DNA of 31,489 bases from an uncultured Bacilli bacterium (GCA_934155005.1 CAKPGR010000011.1:1-31489), one strand, 5' to 3'; counted from the stretch's first letter, positions 1-8,148 are shown. The notes: generated by a model from the sequence alone, not told the origin. Numbers and translations: made by a program.

Positions 1-668
1 TTGCATTACATGCTGATATAGAAGTAGGTGGAACAGATCAAACATTTAATTTGTTAGTTGGTAGAGAGTTACAAAGAGACTATGATCAAGAGCCACAAGA
101 TGTAATGTGTTTTCCTTTACTAGTAGGATTAGATGGTAAGGAAAAAATGTCTAAATCATTAGGAAATTATATCGGAGTTGATGAATCGCCTGAAAAAATG
201 TATGAGAAAGCTATGAGAATACCTGATGATGTATTGTTAGATTATTTTAAACTTACCACAGATTTAGATATGAAAGATGTAGAAATGTGGATGAGTGAGG
301 ATATATTAATGGCACATAGGAAATATGCAGAAGAAATAATTAAAATGTATCATGGAAAAGAATTTATTAATCAAGCTGAAGAAAGATATAATACAGTAGC
401 TAAGGGAGGTATACCTGAAAATATTGAAATATTTGAAATAAAAGAAAATATGTTAGAAAGTGGAATGTTATTAACGGATTTATTAAATTTATCAAATATT
501 GTTTCATCAAAATCTGAAGGAAGAAGAATGATTGAACAAAATGGGATAAGTGTAAATGGAATAAAAGAAAATAATGTTAATAAATTAATTACAACAACCG
601 ATTTTAATGATGGTGAATTAATTATTCAAAAAGGTAAAAAAACTTTTAAAAAAATAGTTAAAAAATAA
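1..668 (+). CDS. tyrS: Tyrosyl-tRNA synthetase, 3' part (5' end outside the window)
   Basis: Charges tRNA-Tyr with tyrosine in the cytoplasm. The reading frame is open from base 3, so the gene enters from the left and only the C-terminal 220 or so residues are here. The first visible residues include VGGTDQTFNLLVGRELQ, the tyrosine/tRNA binding segment of class I TyrRS of the TyrZ-like (GGTDQ) type rather than the GSDQWGN type. The KMSKS signature follows as KEKMSKSLGN, and the last 70 or so residues form an S4-like RNA-binding domain (LSNIVSSKSEGRRMIEQNG). An internal TTG at 51 is not the start because the frame continues upstream. A strong hairpin terminator follows immediately. Identification is very secure; only the N-terminal HIGH region is missing. 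Confidence 0.95.
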   Translation, partial: ALHADIEVGGTDQTFNLLVGRELQRDYDQEPQDVMCFPLLVGLDGKEKMSKSLGNYIGVDESPEKMYEKAMRIPDDVLLDYFKLTTDLDMKDVEMWMSEDILMAHRKYAEEIIKMYHGKEFINQAEERYNTVAKGGIPENIEIFEIKENMLESGMLLTDLLNLSNIVSSKSEGRRMIEQNGISVNGIKENNVNKLITTTDFNDGELIIQKGKKTFKKIVKK

Positions 669-703
669 AGATATCAATTTTATACTTGATATCTTTATTT
701 TTT
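667..703 (+). terminator. Rho-independent terminator after tyrS
   Basis: A perfect 11-bp inverted repeat (AAAGATATCAA / TTGATATCTTT) with an 8-base loop is followed by ATTTTTT. It overlaps the last base pairs around the tyrS stop. Confidence 0.9.
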
Positions 704-765
704 GAATTTATTTCGCTTTTATAATATTATTGAAATAATAGATGTAATTTCTTTAAAGTTAAAAT

Positions 766-794
766 TTGACAAAATTTTTCATAATTATGATAAA
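766..794 (+). promoter_or_regulatory. Possible promoter for the ASCH-like gene
   Basis: A consensus -35 TTGACA at 766-771 lies upstream of an AT-rich stretch containing TATGATAAAA. The best 17-base spacing gives GATAAA at 789-794; the better-looking TATGAT at 786 is only 14 bases away. The -10 assignment is therefore uncertain. Confidence 0.4.
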
Positions 795-820
795 ACAGCT
801 AAGAAAGGAGCTTTTACAGT

Positions 821-1426
821 ATGAATAAAAAAAGAAAAATATTTTTAAGTTTTCGTTCAGAATTTTTTAGACCTATTTTATATGATATAAAAAAATACGA
901 ATATAGAAAAAGATTTTGTGACGAACCTACTACTGCTTATTTATATTTAAGTTCACCAGTAAGGGAAGTTATTGGTATTATGGAATTAGGTAAAGCATTA
1001 CATATGGATGAAATTGTTTCAAATTATAGCAAGGATTCAGATGTATATTCAAGAATCATTAAATGTCTTGAAAGCGGGGAAAAGTTTGCTATTCTTATAG
1101 AAAGTTTTCAATTATTTAAAAATCCTGTACCAATAGAAAAAATAAAAGAAATTAAAAATGATTTTTCAGTTCCACGTTGTTATTTAAATCTAGAAAATTA
1201 TGAATGTGTTTTAGATTATTTAGAAAGTCAGCCAATGTTTGATATTGAATTTTATAATAAGCATGATATTATTTATGAAAGTAATTTAGCAATGACTTGT
1301 AAAGAAATGGAACTTACTAATGAATTTATTTCAAAAGATGGAAAGTATTTAAGTGATAAAAAATATGATATTGTTAAATGTGGTTACATAAATAAAAAGA
1401 ATGAAAAAATGTATATTATCGATTAG
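821..1426 (+). CDS. PUA/ASCH-like domain protein, predicted RNA-binding or regulatory
   Basis: A 201-residue soluble protein. The N-terminal part (FLSFRSEFFRPILYDIKKYE, then YRKRF, then YLYLSSPVREVIGIMELG) follows the pattern of PUA-like/ASCH domains: an opening beta strand, a K-x-x-E-Y-R-K-R element, and a strand with SSPVREVIG. Relatives in the COG4933-like group pair this domain with a helix-turn-helix and are called predicted regulators. Here the C-terminal 100 residues are charged and helical with no domain I can name. It has a good ribosome binding site (AAGAAAGGAGC) and stands alone between a terminator and the minus-strand element. Function in the cell is unknown; nucleic acid binding is inferred from the fold only. 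Confidence 0.6.
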   Translation: MNKKRKIFLSFRSEFFRPILYDIKKYEYRKRFCDEPTTAYLYLSSPVREVIGIMELGKALHMDEIVSNYSKDSDVYSRIIKCLESGEKFAILIESFQLFKNPVPIEKIKEIKNDFSVPRCYLNLENYECVLDYLESQPMFDIEFYNKHDIIYESNLAMTCKEMELTNEFISKDGKYLSDKKYDIVKCGYINKKNEKMYIID

Positions 1427-1437
1427 CAAGGAATGAA

Positions 1438-1623
1438 CTATGTAATAGACGATCTAGCTAAAATAATACCTTTATTTACAACCCCATCAAATGATTTAAT
1501 TAAATTAATATAATTATTAACATTATTAATAGAATTAATGGCGAGATTAATAGTAGATTTAGAAATTTCATTAATTATTAAATTTTTAATCATTTCATTA
1601 TAATTTTGTGATATACTAGTCAT
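1438..1623 (-). CDS. Small ORF with strong RBS, possible truncated transposase N-terminus
   Basis: Encodes 61 residues starting MTSISQNYNEMIKNLIINEI. It is the only convincing minus-strand gene in the window. The ATG is preceded by AAGGAGGT with a 7-base spacer, the best ribosome binding site seen here, which is why I keep the ORF despite its size. The first 30 residues (helical, polar) resemble the start of IS256-type transposases; the rest is low-complexity asparagine/isoleucine sequence and has no catalytic motif. The ribosome binding site lies inside a long hairpin (1626-1681) that would mask it in transcripts entering from outside, a known way of damping transposase translation. It could alternatively be an independent small peptide. 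Function unknown. Confidence 0.45.
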   Translation of the reverse strand: MTSISQNYNEMIKNLIINEISKSTINLAINSINNVNNYINLIKSFDGVVNKGIILARSSIT

Positions 1624-1625
1624 AT

Positions 1626-1681
1626 GGAAGACCTCCTTGAATGTTTTCGTTAATTACATTTTATCAAGGGGCTTCCTTTTT
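1626..1681. terminator. Long hairpin: + strand terminator and minus-strand RBS mask
   Basis: GGAAG-a-CC-t-CCTTGA pairs with TCAAGG-GG-CTTCC around a 23-base loop and is followed by TTTTT on the + strand, so it can terminate transcription from the ASCH-like gene. On the minus strand its 3' arm contains the AAGGAGGT ribosome binding site of the small ORF. Confidence 0.65.
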
Positions 1682-1728
1682 GTATACTCATCCCCAAACT
1701 ATTTTACACTATCACTATACTTAATAAT

Positions 1729-1756
1729 TTGACAAAGATAAAAAAAATGTTATAAT
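1729..1756 (+). promoter_or_regulatory. Strong promoter for the AMP-binding gene
   Basis: TTGACA at 1729-1734, a 16-base spacer and TATAAT at 1751-1756, with an extended -10 (TGTTATAAT). The start codon at 1790 follows an AGAGAGGGGA ribosome binding site. Confidence 0.85.
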
Positions 1757-1789
1757 ATGCAATAAATTAGAGAAGAGAGGGGACTTATT

Positions 1790-3631
1790 ATGTTTAAAAA
1801 GATTTTATCATATGAAGATGTGATTACTGACATAGAAAGTAATAGAAATAGATCATGGTATGAAGAAATTTATTATAGAAATAAAAATAATTTAAATGAT
1901 GTAGCATTATTATATAGGGGAACTAAAATTACTTATGGACAGATGTTTAATCTTATGAATAATTACGCAAAATCATTAAAAAGTTTTGGAATAAAAAAAG
2001 GCGATGAAATTCCAATTTGTATTTCTAATTGCCCAGAATTAGTATATATTTTAGGTGCAATAAGTATTGTTGGCGCTAAAGCAAATATTTTTGGTAGTGA
2101 GTTTGATAAAGATTATATTTTAGAGATAGTAAATGATTGTAATTCTAATTTAATGTTTATAGAAGATAATTTTTATTTAGAAATTAAAAATTCGATAGAT
2201 GCATCAAATAAAGAAAATATAATAGTAACAAATTTAAGTAATTCTTTAAAAAATAAACTAGATCCATATGAAGAAATAGATAAGGAATATATAGATTTTA
2301 ATGATAAAACTCAATTGTTGAAAGAAGATAATAGTAAAATAATTGGAATAGATGAATTTTCTTTGATTGGTAAAAATATAACAGAAAATTATTTTGAAAA
2401 AAGCTCTTTGGATGATGAATTTACAATAACATATTCAAGTGGTTCTACTAATTCGCATAGACCAAAAGCAATAGTTCATAATGTTAGAAGTTTTATTACA
2501 ATTGGTAGATATCATGATAAGGAAGTCTCCGGTTCTTCTTCTATGAAAAATTTTGTTATAGAGGCTCATATACCAACGCATTCAAATACTGATATAATAT
2601 CTAGTATTTCTGATACTTTGATGCAAGGTGCTAAACTAGCTTTAGAACCAATATATGATAAAGATTTTTTTATTAATTCACTTTTAATTAATAAACCAAA
2701 CTATATTGTAGCGACTACTAGTTTTTGGATTAATACAATGAAGAAAATTTTTCATGATGACAAATATAAAAATGTAAGAATGCCATTTTTATTAATTCCA
2801 TTTGCTGTTGGAGAACCATTGAGTATTGGTGAAGAAAAATTTCTTAATAAGGGATTACGAAAAGTTAAAGCTGGTAAAGATTTGCTAAAATTACCATTTT
2901 CTCCGATAACTATGTGTGTTGCTGGTGGTGATTGTGAACATGGTGGTATTTTTTGGACATTATTTAGACAAACACAAAGTCAAATTCATAATAGACAAGA
3001 AGGATTGGGATATTTTAATATGGTAGAGGTTGCATGTTTGGATAAGAATGGTGACAAATGTGTTCCAAATGAATATGGTATGCTTGTTGCTAATTCACCA
3101 TGTACTATGAAGAAATATAAAAATAACCCAAAGGCAACAAGTGAATTTTTTGTGGTTGATAGTGATGGAAAAACATGGGCAAATTTAAATGTATATGGTT
3201 ATATAGATGATTATAATAAAGTCTTTATTAAAGGAAGAATATTAGATAAAAATATAGATATTCCACCTTTTGTTATTGCAGATTGCATATCAAAAGATAC
3301 AAAAAATATATTATCATGTGAGGTTGTTGAAACATATGTTGAAAATAAAGTAAATTATGTTGCACACATTGAAGTTCAACCAACTAGTAAAAAGAGTATT
3401 CAAGAAATTATTGATTCTGCTACATGTAGATGTGTTGAAAAATTAGGCTTTGATATTTCACAAATATTATATTTTAGAGTCCATAGTTACTATGAATCTT
3501 TTGAACTTACTGGTTGTGGAAAGAGAAATAATCTAAAATTGAGACAAGAAGGAATTAGCAAAAAATGTATAAAAGCATCATATAATGTTAAAAATGAAAT
3601 AAGTAAAGAAAAAATAAAAGTAAAAAAATAG
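1790..3631 (+). CDS. AMP-binding (adenylate-forming) enzyme, acyl-CoA synthetase-like
   Basis: A 613-residue member of the ANL superfamily, which activates a carboxylate with ATP to an acyl-adenylate. The N-terminal half has the usual order: YRGTKITYGQ, then a hydrophobic helix with GAISIVGAKANIF. The phosphate-binding loop is YSSGSTNSHRPKAIVH (residues 215-230), a divergent form of YTSGTTGxPKGV with two extra residues before the Pro-Lys. The hinge/A8 region is YGYIDD...FIKGR (469-483), and the A10 catalytic lysine is probably K578 in TGCGKRNNLKL. The usual YGxTE motif is not obvious; HGGIFWT and the glycine/glutamate segment near 395-410 lie there instead. No carrier protein, thiolation domain or pathway partner is adjacent, so substrate is unknown. 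It has its own strong promoter and a weak A/T terminator. Confidence 0.8.
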   Translation: MFKKILSYEDVITDIESNRNRSWYEEIYYRNKNNLNDVALLYRGTKITYGQMFNLMNNYAKSLKSFGIKKGDEIPICISNCPELVYILGAISIVGAKANIFGSEFDKDYILEIVNDCNSNLMFIEDNFYLEIKNSIDASNKENIIVTNLSNSLKNKLDPYEEIDKEYIDFNDKTQLLKEDNSKIIGIDEFSLIGKNITENYFEKSSLDDEFTITYSSGSTNSHRPKAIVHNVRSFITIGRYHDKEVSGSSSMKNFVIEAHIPTHSNTDIISSISDTLMQGAKLALEPIYDKDFFINSLLINKPNYIVATTSFWINTMKKIFHDDKYKNVRMPFLLIPFAVGEPLSIGEEKFLNKGLRKVKAGKDLLKLPFSPITMCVAGGDCEHGGIFWTLFRQTQSQIHNRQEGLGYFNMVEVACLDKNGDKCVPNEYGMLVANSPCTMKKYKNNPKATSEFFVVDSDGKTWANLNVYGYIDDYNKVFIKGRILDKNIDIPPFVIADCISKDTKNILSCEVVETYVENKVNYVAHIEVQPTSKKSIQEIIDSATCRCVEKLGFDISQILYFRVHSYYESFELTGCGKRNNLKLRQEGISKKCIKASYNVKNEISKEKIKVKK

Positions 3632-3650
3632 AATTTTCTATTTTTTTTTT
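3622..3650 (+). terminator. Weak A/T terminator after the AMP-binding gene
   Basis: AAAAATAGA-ATTT-TCTATTTTT overlaps the stop codon and runs into a T10 tract. The stem has only one G-C pair on each side, so efficiency may be modest. Confidence 0.6.
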
Positions 3651-3658
3651 ATTAAATG

Positions 3659-3667
3659 TGCTAAAAT
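3659..3667 (+). promoter_or_regulatory. Extended -10 for the histidine kinase gene
   Basis: TGCTAAAAT (3659-3667) lies 21 bases before the start at 3689. The expected -35 position falls in the U-tract of the preceding terminator, as at several other genes here. Confidence 0.5.
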
Positions 3668-3688
3668 TAAGATAGTGAGGTGTTTAAA

Positions 3689-6415
3689 TTGAAAATAAGC
3701 ATAGGGTTAGTATTAGTTTTAATTAGTTTTGTCTATTCGTTATTTTTGAATATATCGTTTTTTTCTAAAAAGCATGTAAAATCATTAGAGATAAATGTTT
3801 TTGGAACATTAATGGTTGCAAATTTTATTGGGTTAATTATTGAATTCTTATGTATTATGTCATTACGAATTTATGGGGTTAACAATATAATTTCAGTAAT
3901 TATAAATAAAATATTTTTGATTTATTTATTTTTATTTGCAGGTATTTTCTCATTATATGTTATTTTAATATCAACAAATAAAATAAATGATAAATCAAAT
4001 AATTTTCAAATTTTTAGGTATTTTTTGGCTTTTATTATAACAATAATAATAGTATTAATTTTTTTGCCATTTAATTTGTATAGTGATAATGGTATATATT
4101 ATTCATTTGGACCATGCGTTAATTTTATATATTTATTATGTAGTATATCAGCTATTCTATGTATTTTTGTTATTATTAAAAATATTAGGAATATTAGGAA
4201 TAAAAAATATGTTCCGTTAATTGCTTTTGTTTTAGGAACTATTACTACAACATTAATTCAAAAACTATATCCAGCAGTAACATTAGCTACAACAGCGGAG
4301 ACATTTTTAATTTTTATAATGTATCATACAATAGAAAATCCAGATGTAAAAATGATTGAACAACTTGAAATAGCTAAATCACAAGCTGATAGAGCTAATA
4401 GAGCAAAAACAGACTTTTTAAGTAGTATGAGTCATGAAATAAGAACACCACTTAATGCTATTGTAGGTTTTTCAGATTGTATAACGCAAGCAGAAACATT
4501 AGAGGAAGCAAAGGAAAATGCAAATGATATTGTAAGTGCTTCTCAAACATTACTAGAAATAGTTAATGGAATTCTTGATATATCTAAAATTGAAGCTGGT
4601 AAGATTGAAATTATTAATACAGCATATTCATCAAATGAACTTTTCACAAGTACAGCTAAATTAATAAAAGCAAGATTAGGTTCTAAACCACTTGATTTTA
4701 AAGTTTATATCGCACCTGATATACCACCAACATTATATGGTGATCATGCTAACTTAAAGAAAATATTAGTTAATATATTAACTAATGCTGTTAAATATAC
4801 AGATCAAGGATTTGTTGATTTTAAAGTCAATTGTGTTATTAATGGCGAAATATGTCGTTTAATGATTTCTGTTGAAGATTCAGGACGTGGTATAAAAGCA
4901 AAAGATATAGATAAATTATTTACTAAATTCCAAAGATTAGATGAAGATAGAAATACAACTATTGAAGGAACAGGACTAGGACTTGCTATAACAAAACAAT
5001 TAGTTGAAATGATGGGTGGTAAAATAATTGTTCAAAGTGTTTATGGAAAAGGATCTAAATTTACAGTTGCCTTAGATCAAAGAATAGAACATAAGGAAAT
5101 AGTTGAACAAAAAGTTGAAATTGATAATAACTTAGATTTAAGTAATAAAAAAATCTTAGTTGTAGATGATAACAAATTAAATCTTAAAGTAGCTGCAAAA
5201 ATATTAAGCACTTATAAACCAATAGTTGAAGTACTAGATTCAGGAGAAGAATGTATTCAAAAAATAAAAGATGGTAATAAATACGATTTAATATTGATGG
5301 ATGATATGATGCCACACATGCGTGGTACAGAAGTTTTAAATAACTTAAAAAATATAGAAGGATTTAATACTCCTGTTATTGCTTTAACAGCTAATGCAAT
5401 TACTGGAATGAGAGAAAAATATTTAAAAGATGGATTTAATGATTACCTATCAAAACCAATCGAAAAATTAGAGCTTTATAAAGTTTTAAATAAGTATTTA
5501 AATAATAAAGAGAATATAAAAGAAAATTCGGAATATAAAATAGATGAAGTTAAACAACCAGAGATTAAACAACCAGAAATTATTCAACCAGAAATTAAAA
5601 AGTCAGAAATAGAATTTTATGATTTAAGTAATAAAAAAGTCTTAGTTGTAGACGATAACAAATTAAATCTTAAAGTTGCTAGCAATTTTCTAAAACCATA
5701 TAACTTAAATGTAGATACAGCTGAAAGTGGGTTTGTTTGTATTGATATGATTAAACATAATGGTTTTTATGACTTAATATTGATGGATGATATGATGCCT
5801 GATATGTCAGGAACACAAACATTAAAAAAATTAAAAGAAGAAGACAATTATCGTTATCCAATTGTTGTTTTAACAGCAAATGCTATTGAAGGAATGAGAG
5901 AAAAATATTTAAAAGATGGATTTACGGATTATTTATCAAAACCAATAGATAAAAAAGAATTAAACAGAGTTTTAAAAGAAGTATTAGTAGATGAATTATA
6001 TGATCCAATTAAAAATAATATTTTTAAAGAAGAAATAGAAATAATAGGAGAAGATAATAAATTAAATCAAGAATATTTAAAAAATAATAATGTTGATCTT
6101 TCAAGTGCTTTAAATTTGTTAGGAGATATAGATATCTACAATGATGTAATGAGAGAATTTAAAAAAGGTTTGGACGAAAGATTAGAAAAACTAAGAAACT
6201 ATAAAGATACTAACAATATGAATGATTATGCTATTATAATTCATTCAATAAAAAGTGATTCAAAGTATTTAGGATTTACTAAACTTGCTGATCTTTCATA
6301 TAATCATGAGATGAAAGCTAAAGAAAATGATATAAATTACATAAATGAAAATTATGATTCATTAATGGAAGAATTTAAAAATGTTAAAGATATTATGACA
6401 GAATATTTAGATTAA
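3689..6415 (+). CDS. Membrane hybrid histidine kinase with two receiver domains and an HPt domain
   Basis: About 908 residues. Residues 1-215 hold six or seven membrane helices with no recognised sensor fold. A HisKA domain follows with the phospho-acceptor histidine in SHEIRTPLNA (about 249), then a HATPase domain with NILTNAVKYT, EDSGRGI and GTGLGLAITK. Two receiver domains come next, each with VVDDNKLNLKVA, an acceptor Asp in ILMDDMMP (about 538 and 700), Thr in LTANAI and Lys in LSKP. A C-terminal HPt domain has its histidine in IIHSIKSDSKYLG (about 852). I chose TTG at 3689, because GTGAGGTG sits 6 bases upstream; GTG at 3680 would overlap that site. No response regulator with an output domain is nearby, so the final partner is elsewhere. 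The signal sensed is unknown. Confidence 0.9.
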   Translation: MKISIGLVLVLISFVYSLFLNISFFSKKHVKSLEINVFGTLMVANFIGLIIEFLCIMSLRIYGVNNIISVIINKIFLIYLFLFAGIFSLYVILISTNKINDKSNNFQIFRYFLAFIITIIIVLIFLPFNLYSDNGIYYSFGPCVNFIYLLCSISAILCIFVIIKNIRNIRNKKYVPLIAFVLGTITTTLIQKLYPAVTLATTAETFLIFIMYHTIENPDVKMIEQLEIAKSQADRANRAKTDFLSSMSHEIRTPLNAIVGFSDCITQAETLEEAKENANDIVSASQTLLEIVNGILDISKIEAGKIEIINTAYSSNELFTSTAKLIKARLGSKPLDFKVYIAPDIPPTLYGDHANLKKILVNILTNAVKYTDQGFVDFKVNCVINGEICRLMISVEDSGRGIKAKDIDKLFTKFQRLDEDRNTTIEGTGLGLAITKQLVEMMGGKIIVQSVYGKGSKFTVALDQRIEHKEIVEQKVEIDNNLDLSNKKILVVDDNKLNLKVAAKILSTYKPIVEVLDSGEECIQKIKDGNKYDLILMDDMMPHMRGTEVLNNLKNIEGFNTPVIALTANAITGMREKYLKDGFNDYLSKPIEKLELYKVLNKYLNNKENIKENSEYKIDEVKQPEIKQPEIIQPEIKKSEIEFYDLSNKKVLVVDDNKLNLKVASNFLKPYNLNVDTAESGFVCIDMIKHNGFYDLILMDDMMPDMSGTQTLKKLKEEDNYRYPIVVLTANAIEGMREKYLKDGFTDYLSKPIDKKELNRVLKEVLVDELYDPIKNNIFKEEIEIIGEDNKLNQEYLKNNNVDLSSALNLLGDIDIYNDVMREFKKGLDERLEKLRNYKDTNNMNDYAIIIHSIKSDSKYLGFTKLADLSYNHEMKAKENDINYINENYDSLMEEFKNVKDIMTEYLD
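5135..5680 (+). repeat. Direct repeat from duplication of the receiver domain
   Basis: The first 60 bases of receiver 1 (5135-5194) and receiver 2 (5621-5680) differ at only three positions by my count, at a 486-base (162-codon) offset. A second near-identical block covers GMREKYLKDGF and LSKPI in both domains. This indicates a recent in-frame tandem duplication or gene conversion. Confidence 0.85.
5552..5611 (+). repeat. Four 15-base tandem repeats in the inter-receiver linker
   Basis: Four units of 15 bases encode KQPEI, KQPEI, IQPEI and KKSEI, a Pro/Glu-rich flexible linker between the two receiver domains of the histidine kinase. The last unit is degenerate. Confidence 0.85.
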
Positions 6416-6428
6416 AATTAACAAACTG

Positions 6429-6468
6429 GACTAATTAATTATTTTTTGATATAATTGATTAGTCTTTT
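6429..6468 (+). terminator. Terminator after the histidine kinase gene
   Basis: GACTAATTAATTAT pairs with ATAATTGATTAGTC (14 bp with one G-T wobble) around an 8-base loop and is followed by TTTT. Confidence 0.85.
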
Positions 6469-6473
6469 ATAAT
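6446..6473 (+). promoter_or_regulatory. Promoter for the RNase J-like gene, inside the terminator
   Basis: TTGATA (6446-6451), 16-base spacer, TATAAT (6468-6473). The -35 lies in the loop and 3' arm of the upstream terminator hairpin. Start codon 6497 follows AGAAAGGAG. Confidence 0.75.
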
Positions 6474-6496
6474 GTAAAAAAGAAAGGAGAAAAAAT

Positions 6497-8140
6497 ATGA
6501 GTAAAATTAAAATATTCGCATTAGGCGGATTAAATGAAAACGGAAAAAATATGTATGTAGTAGAAGTTGATCGTGATATTTTTATACTAGATGCTGGTCT
6601 TAAATATGCTGATGATAAAATGCTTGGTGTAGACTATGTAATACCAGATTTTGAATATATCAAAAAAAATATTAAAAATATCAAAGGAATTTTTATAACA
6701 CATGGACATGATAGTCAATATGGTGCTATTCCAGACATATTAGAAGAAGTACCAAATATAGATATTTACGGAACAGAATTTACATTAGAAATGCTTAAGA
6801 ATGATTTAGAAGCAAGTGGAATAAAGAAAGCTAATTTAAAAACAGTAATACCACATAAACCTATTAACTTTAAAAATGTTTCTATTTTTCCAATTTCATT
6901 AACGCATTCAGTTCCAGAAAATGTTGGATATGTAATTAATACCAAAGATGGGGCTATAGTATATACGGGTAATTTTGTATTTGATTCAACAATGCAAGGA
7001 GCATACAAAACAGATATTGGTAAACTTGCTTATGTTGGAAAACAAGGTGTTTTATGTTTGATGAGTGAATCATTATATGCTGATAAACAAGGATTTACAT
7101 CACCAAATAATAGAATAACACCGGTTATTAAAGAACAGTTAAATAAAATAGAAGGACGTATCTTATTTAATATATTTGATGCCCAAGTATATCGTATACA
7201 AGAATTATTTAATGAAATTATGCTTACAGATAGAAAAGTTGTTATTTTAGGTAAAAAGTTAGAAAGTATGATTAATAAAGCTATTGATTTAAAATGTTTT
7301 TCATTTGATAAAACAAGAATATGTGGGTTAAATCACGTTAATGATGAAAATATTTTAATCCTAATATCAGATGAAAGAGAAAAACCATTTTCTAATATTA
7401 CAAGAATTGTTAAAGGTAGAGATAAATTTATTAAATTAAAAGAGGATGATACAATTATATTTGCATCTCCTGCTTACGATGGTTTAGAAAGAACATCAAC
7501 AAAATTATATGATGATATATCAAAATTAGGGATTAACTTAGTTATACTATCTAAAAAATATTTATCACATCATGCTTCAAGCGAAGATTTAATGATGATG
7601 ATTAACTTAATGAATCCAAAATATTATTTTCCAGTAATAGGAGAATATCGTCATCAAGTTGCTAATGCTGATGTAGCTAGTTTAGTTGGAATGGATAAAG
7701 ATAATATTTTATTAAAATTAAATGGTGATGTTGTTGAGTTTAATAATGGTAAATTAGTTGATAGTGGAATTAGAGTTCCAGTTGATGATATATTAGTAGA
7801 TGGTAAAACATCAGGTGATGTTGGTGAATTAGTACTAAGAGATCGTGAACTTTTAGCCGATAATGGTATTGTCTTAGTAAGCGCTACTATAGATAAAGCT
7901 ACAAAAAAAGTTTTGGCAGGTCCTGAAATATTAACAAGAGGATTTATATATGTAAAAGATAATATAGATATTATAAAAGAAGCTGAAAAAATATCAAAAG
8001 AAGTTATAAAAGAATTTACAACACCAAATTATGTAGATTTTAATAAAGTAAAAATGGGAATTAGAGAAAAACTTGGAAAATATTTATATAATGAAACCGA
8101 GTGTAAACCAATGATATTAATTGTTTTACAAGAAGTGTAA
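6497..8140 (+). CDS. RNase J-type protein lacking key metal ligands (probably non-catalytic)
   Basis: A 547-residue protein with full RNase J architecture: metallo-beta-lactamase core, beta-CASP insert and C-terminal domain (family usually about 555). The opening FALGGLNENGKNMYVVEV matches RNase J. The catalytic motif HGHEDH is HGHDSQ here (69-74), so the Asp and last His are gone. LTHSVPENVG (H137) keeps its histidine. TGDF is TGNF (Asp to Asn at 159), and the C-terminal PVHGEYR is PVIGEYR (Ile at 381). By comparison with B. subtilis RNase J1, four of seven metal ligands are replaced. SHHASSED of the beta-CASP core is present. It is most likely an RNase J2-like structural partner of an active RNase J1 encoded elsewhere, in mRNA decay and 5' processing. 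Own promoter and terminator. Confidence 0.85.
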   Translation: MSKIKIFALGGLNENGKNMYVVEVDRDIFILDAGLKYADDKMLGVDYVIPDFEYIKKNIKNIKGIFITHGHDSQYGAIPDILEEVPNIDIYGTEFTLEMLKNDLEASGIKKANLKTVIPHKPINFKNVSIFPISLTHSVPENVGYVINTKDGAIVYTGNFVFDSTMQGAYKTDIGKLAYVGKQGVLCLMSESLYADKQGFTSPNNRITPVIKEQLNKIEGRILFNIFDAQVYRIQELFNEIMLTDRKVVILGKKLESMINKAIDLKCFSFDKTRICGLNHVNDENILILISDEREKPFSNITRIVKGRDKFIKLKEDDTIIFASPAYDGLERTSTKLYDDISKLGINLVILSKKYLSHHASSEDLMMMINLMNPKYYFPVIGEYRHQVANADVASLVGMDKDNILLKLNGDVVEFNNGKLVDSGIRVPVDDILVDGKTSGDVGELVLRDRELLADNGIVLVSATIDKATKKVLAGPEILTRGFIYVKDNIDIIKEAEKISKEVIKEFTTPNYVDFNKVKMGIREKLGKYLYNETECKPMILIVLQEV

Positions 8141-8148
8141 ATTTAAAG

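Larger units (their letters stand above)
1435..1713 (-). mobile_element. Possible IS256-family remnant (left end plus transposase N-terminus)
   Basis: Read on the minus strand, this stretch has the layout of the left end of an IS256-type element. A tip GATAGTGTAAAATAG (1713 downward) is followed by about 90 bases of leader, a very strong ribosome binding site and a short reading frame whose first 30 residues look like a transposase N-terminus. The other end carries only a weak partial match (CTATGTAATAG near 1438-1448) to the tip, so the right boundary is a guess. If correct, this is an internally deleted, non-autonomous derivative of about 280 bp. No catalytic DDE region remains. IS256 assignment rests on remembered layout and the GTGTAAAA tip, not on an alignment. 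Confidence 0.35.

Noticed and set aside
4179..4200. Short tandem repeat of AATATTAGG
   Set aside because: Only about two units inside a coding region (Asn-Ile-Arg); common by chance in AT-rich genes.
6766..7008. Minus-strand 80-codon ORF inside the RNase J-like gene
   Set aside because: It is antisense to a well-supported coding region, has no ribosome binding site, and its composition mirrors the + strand codons.
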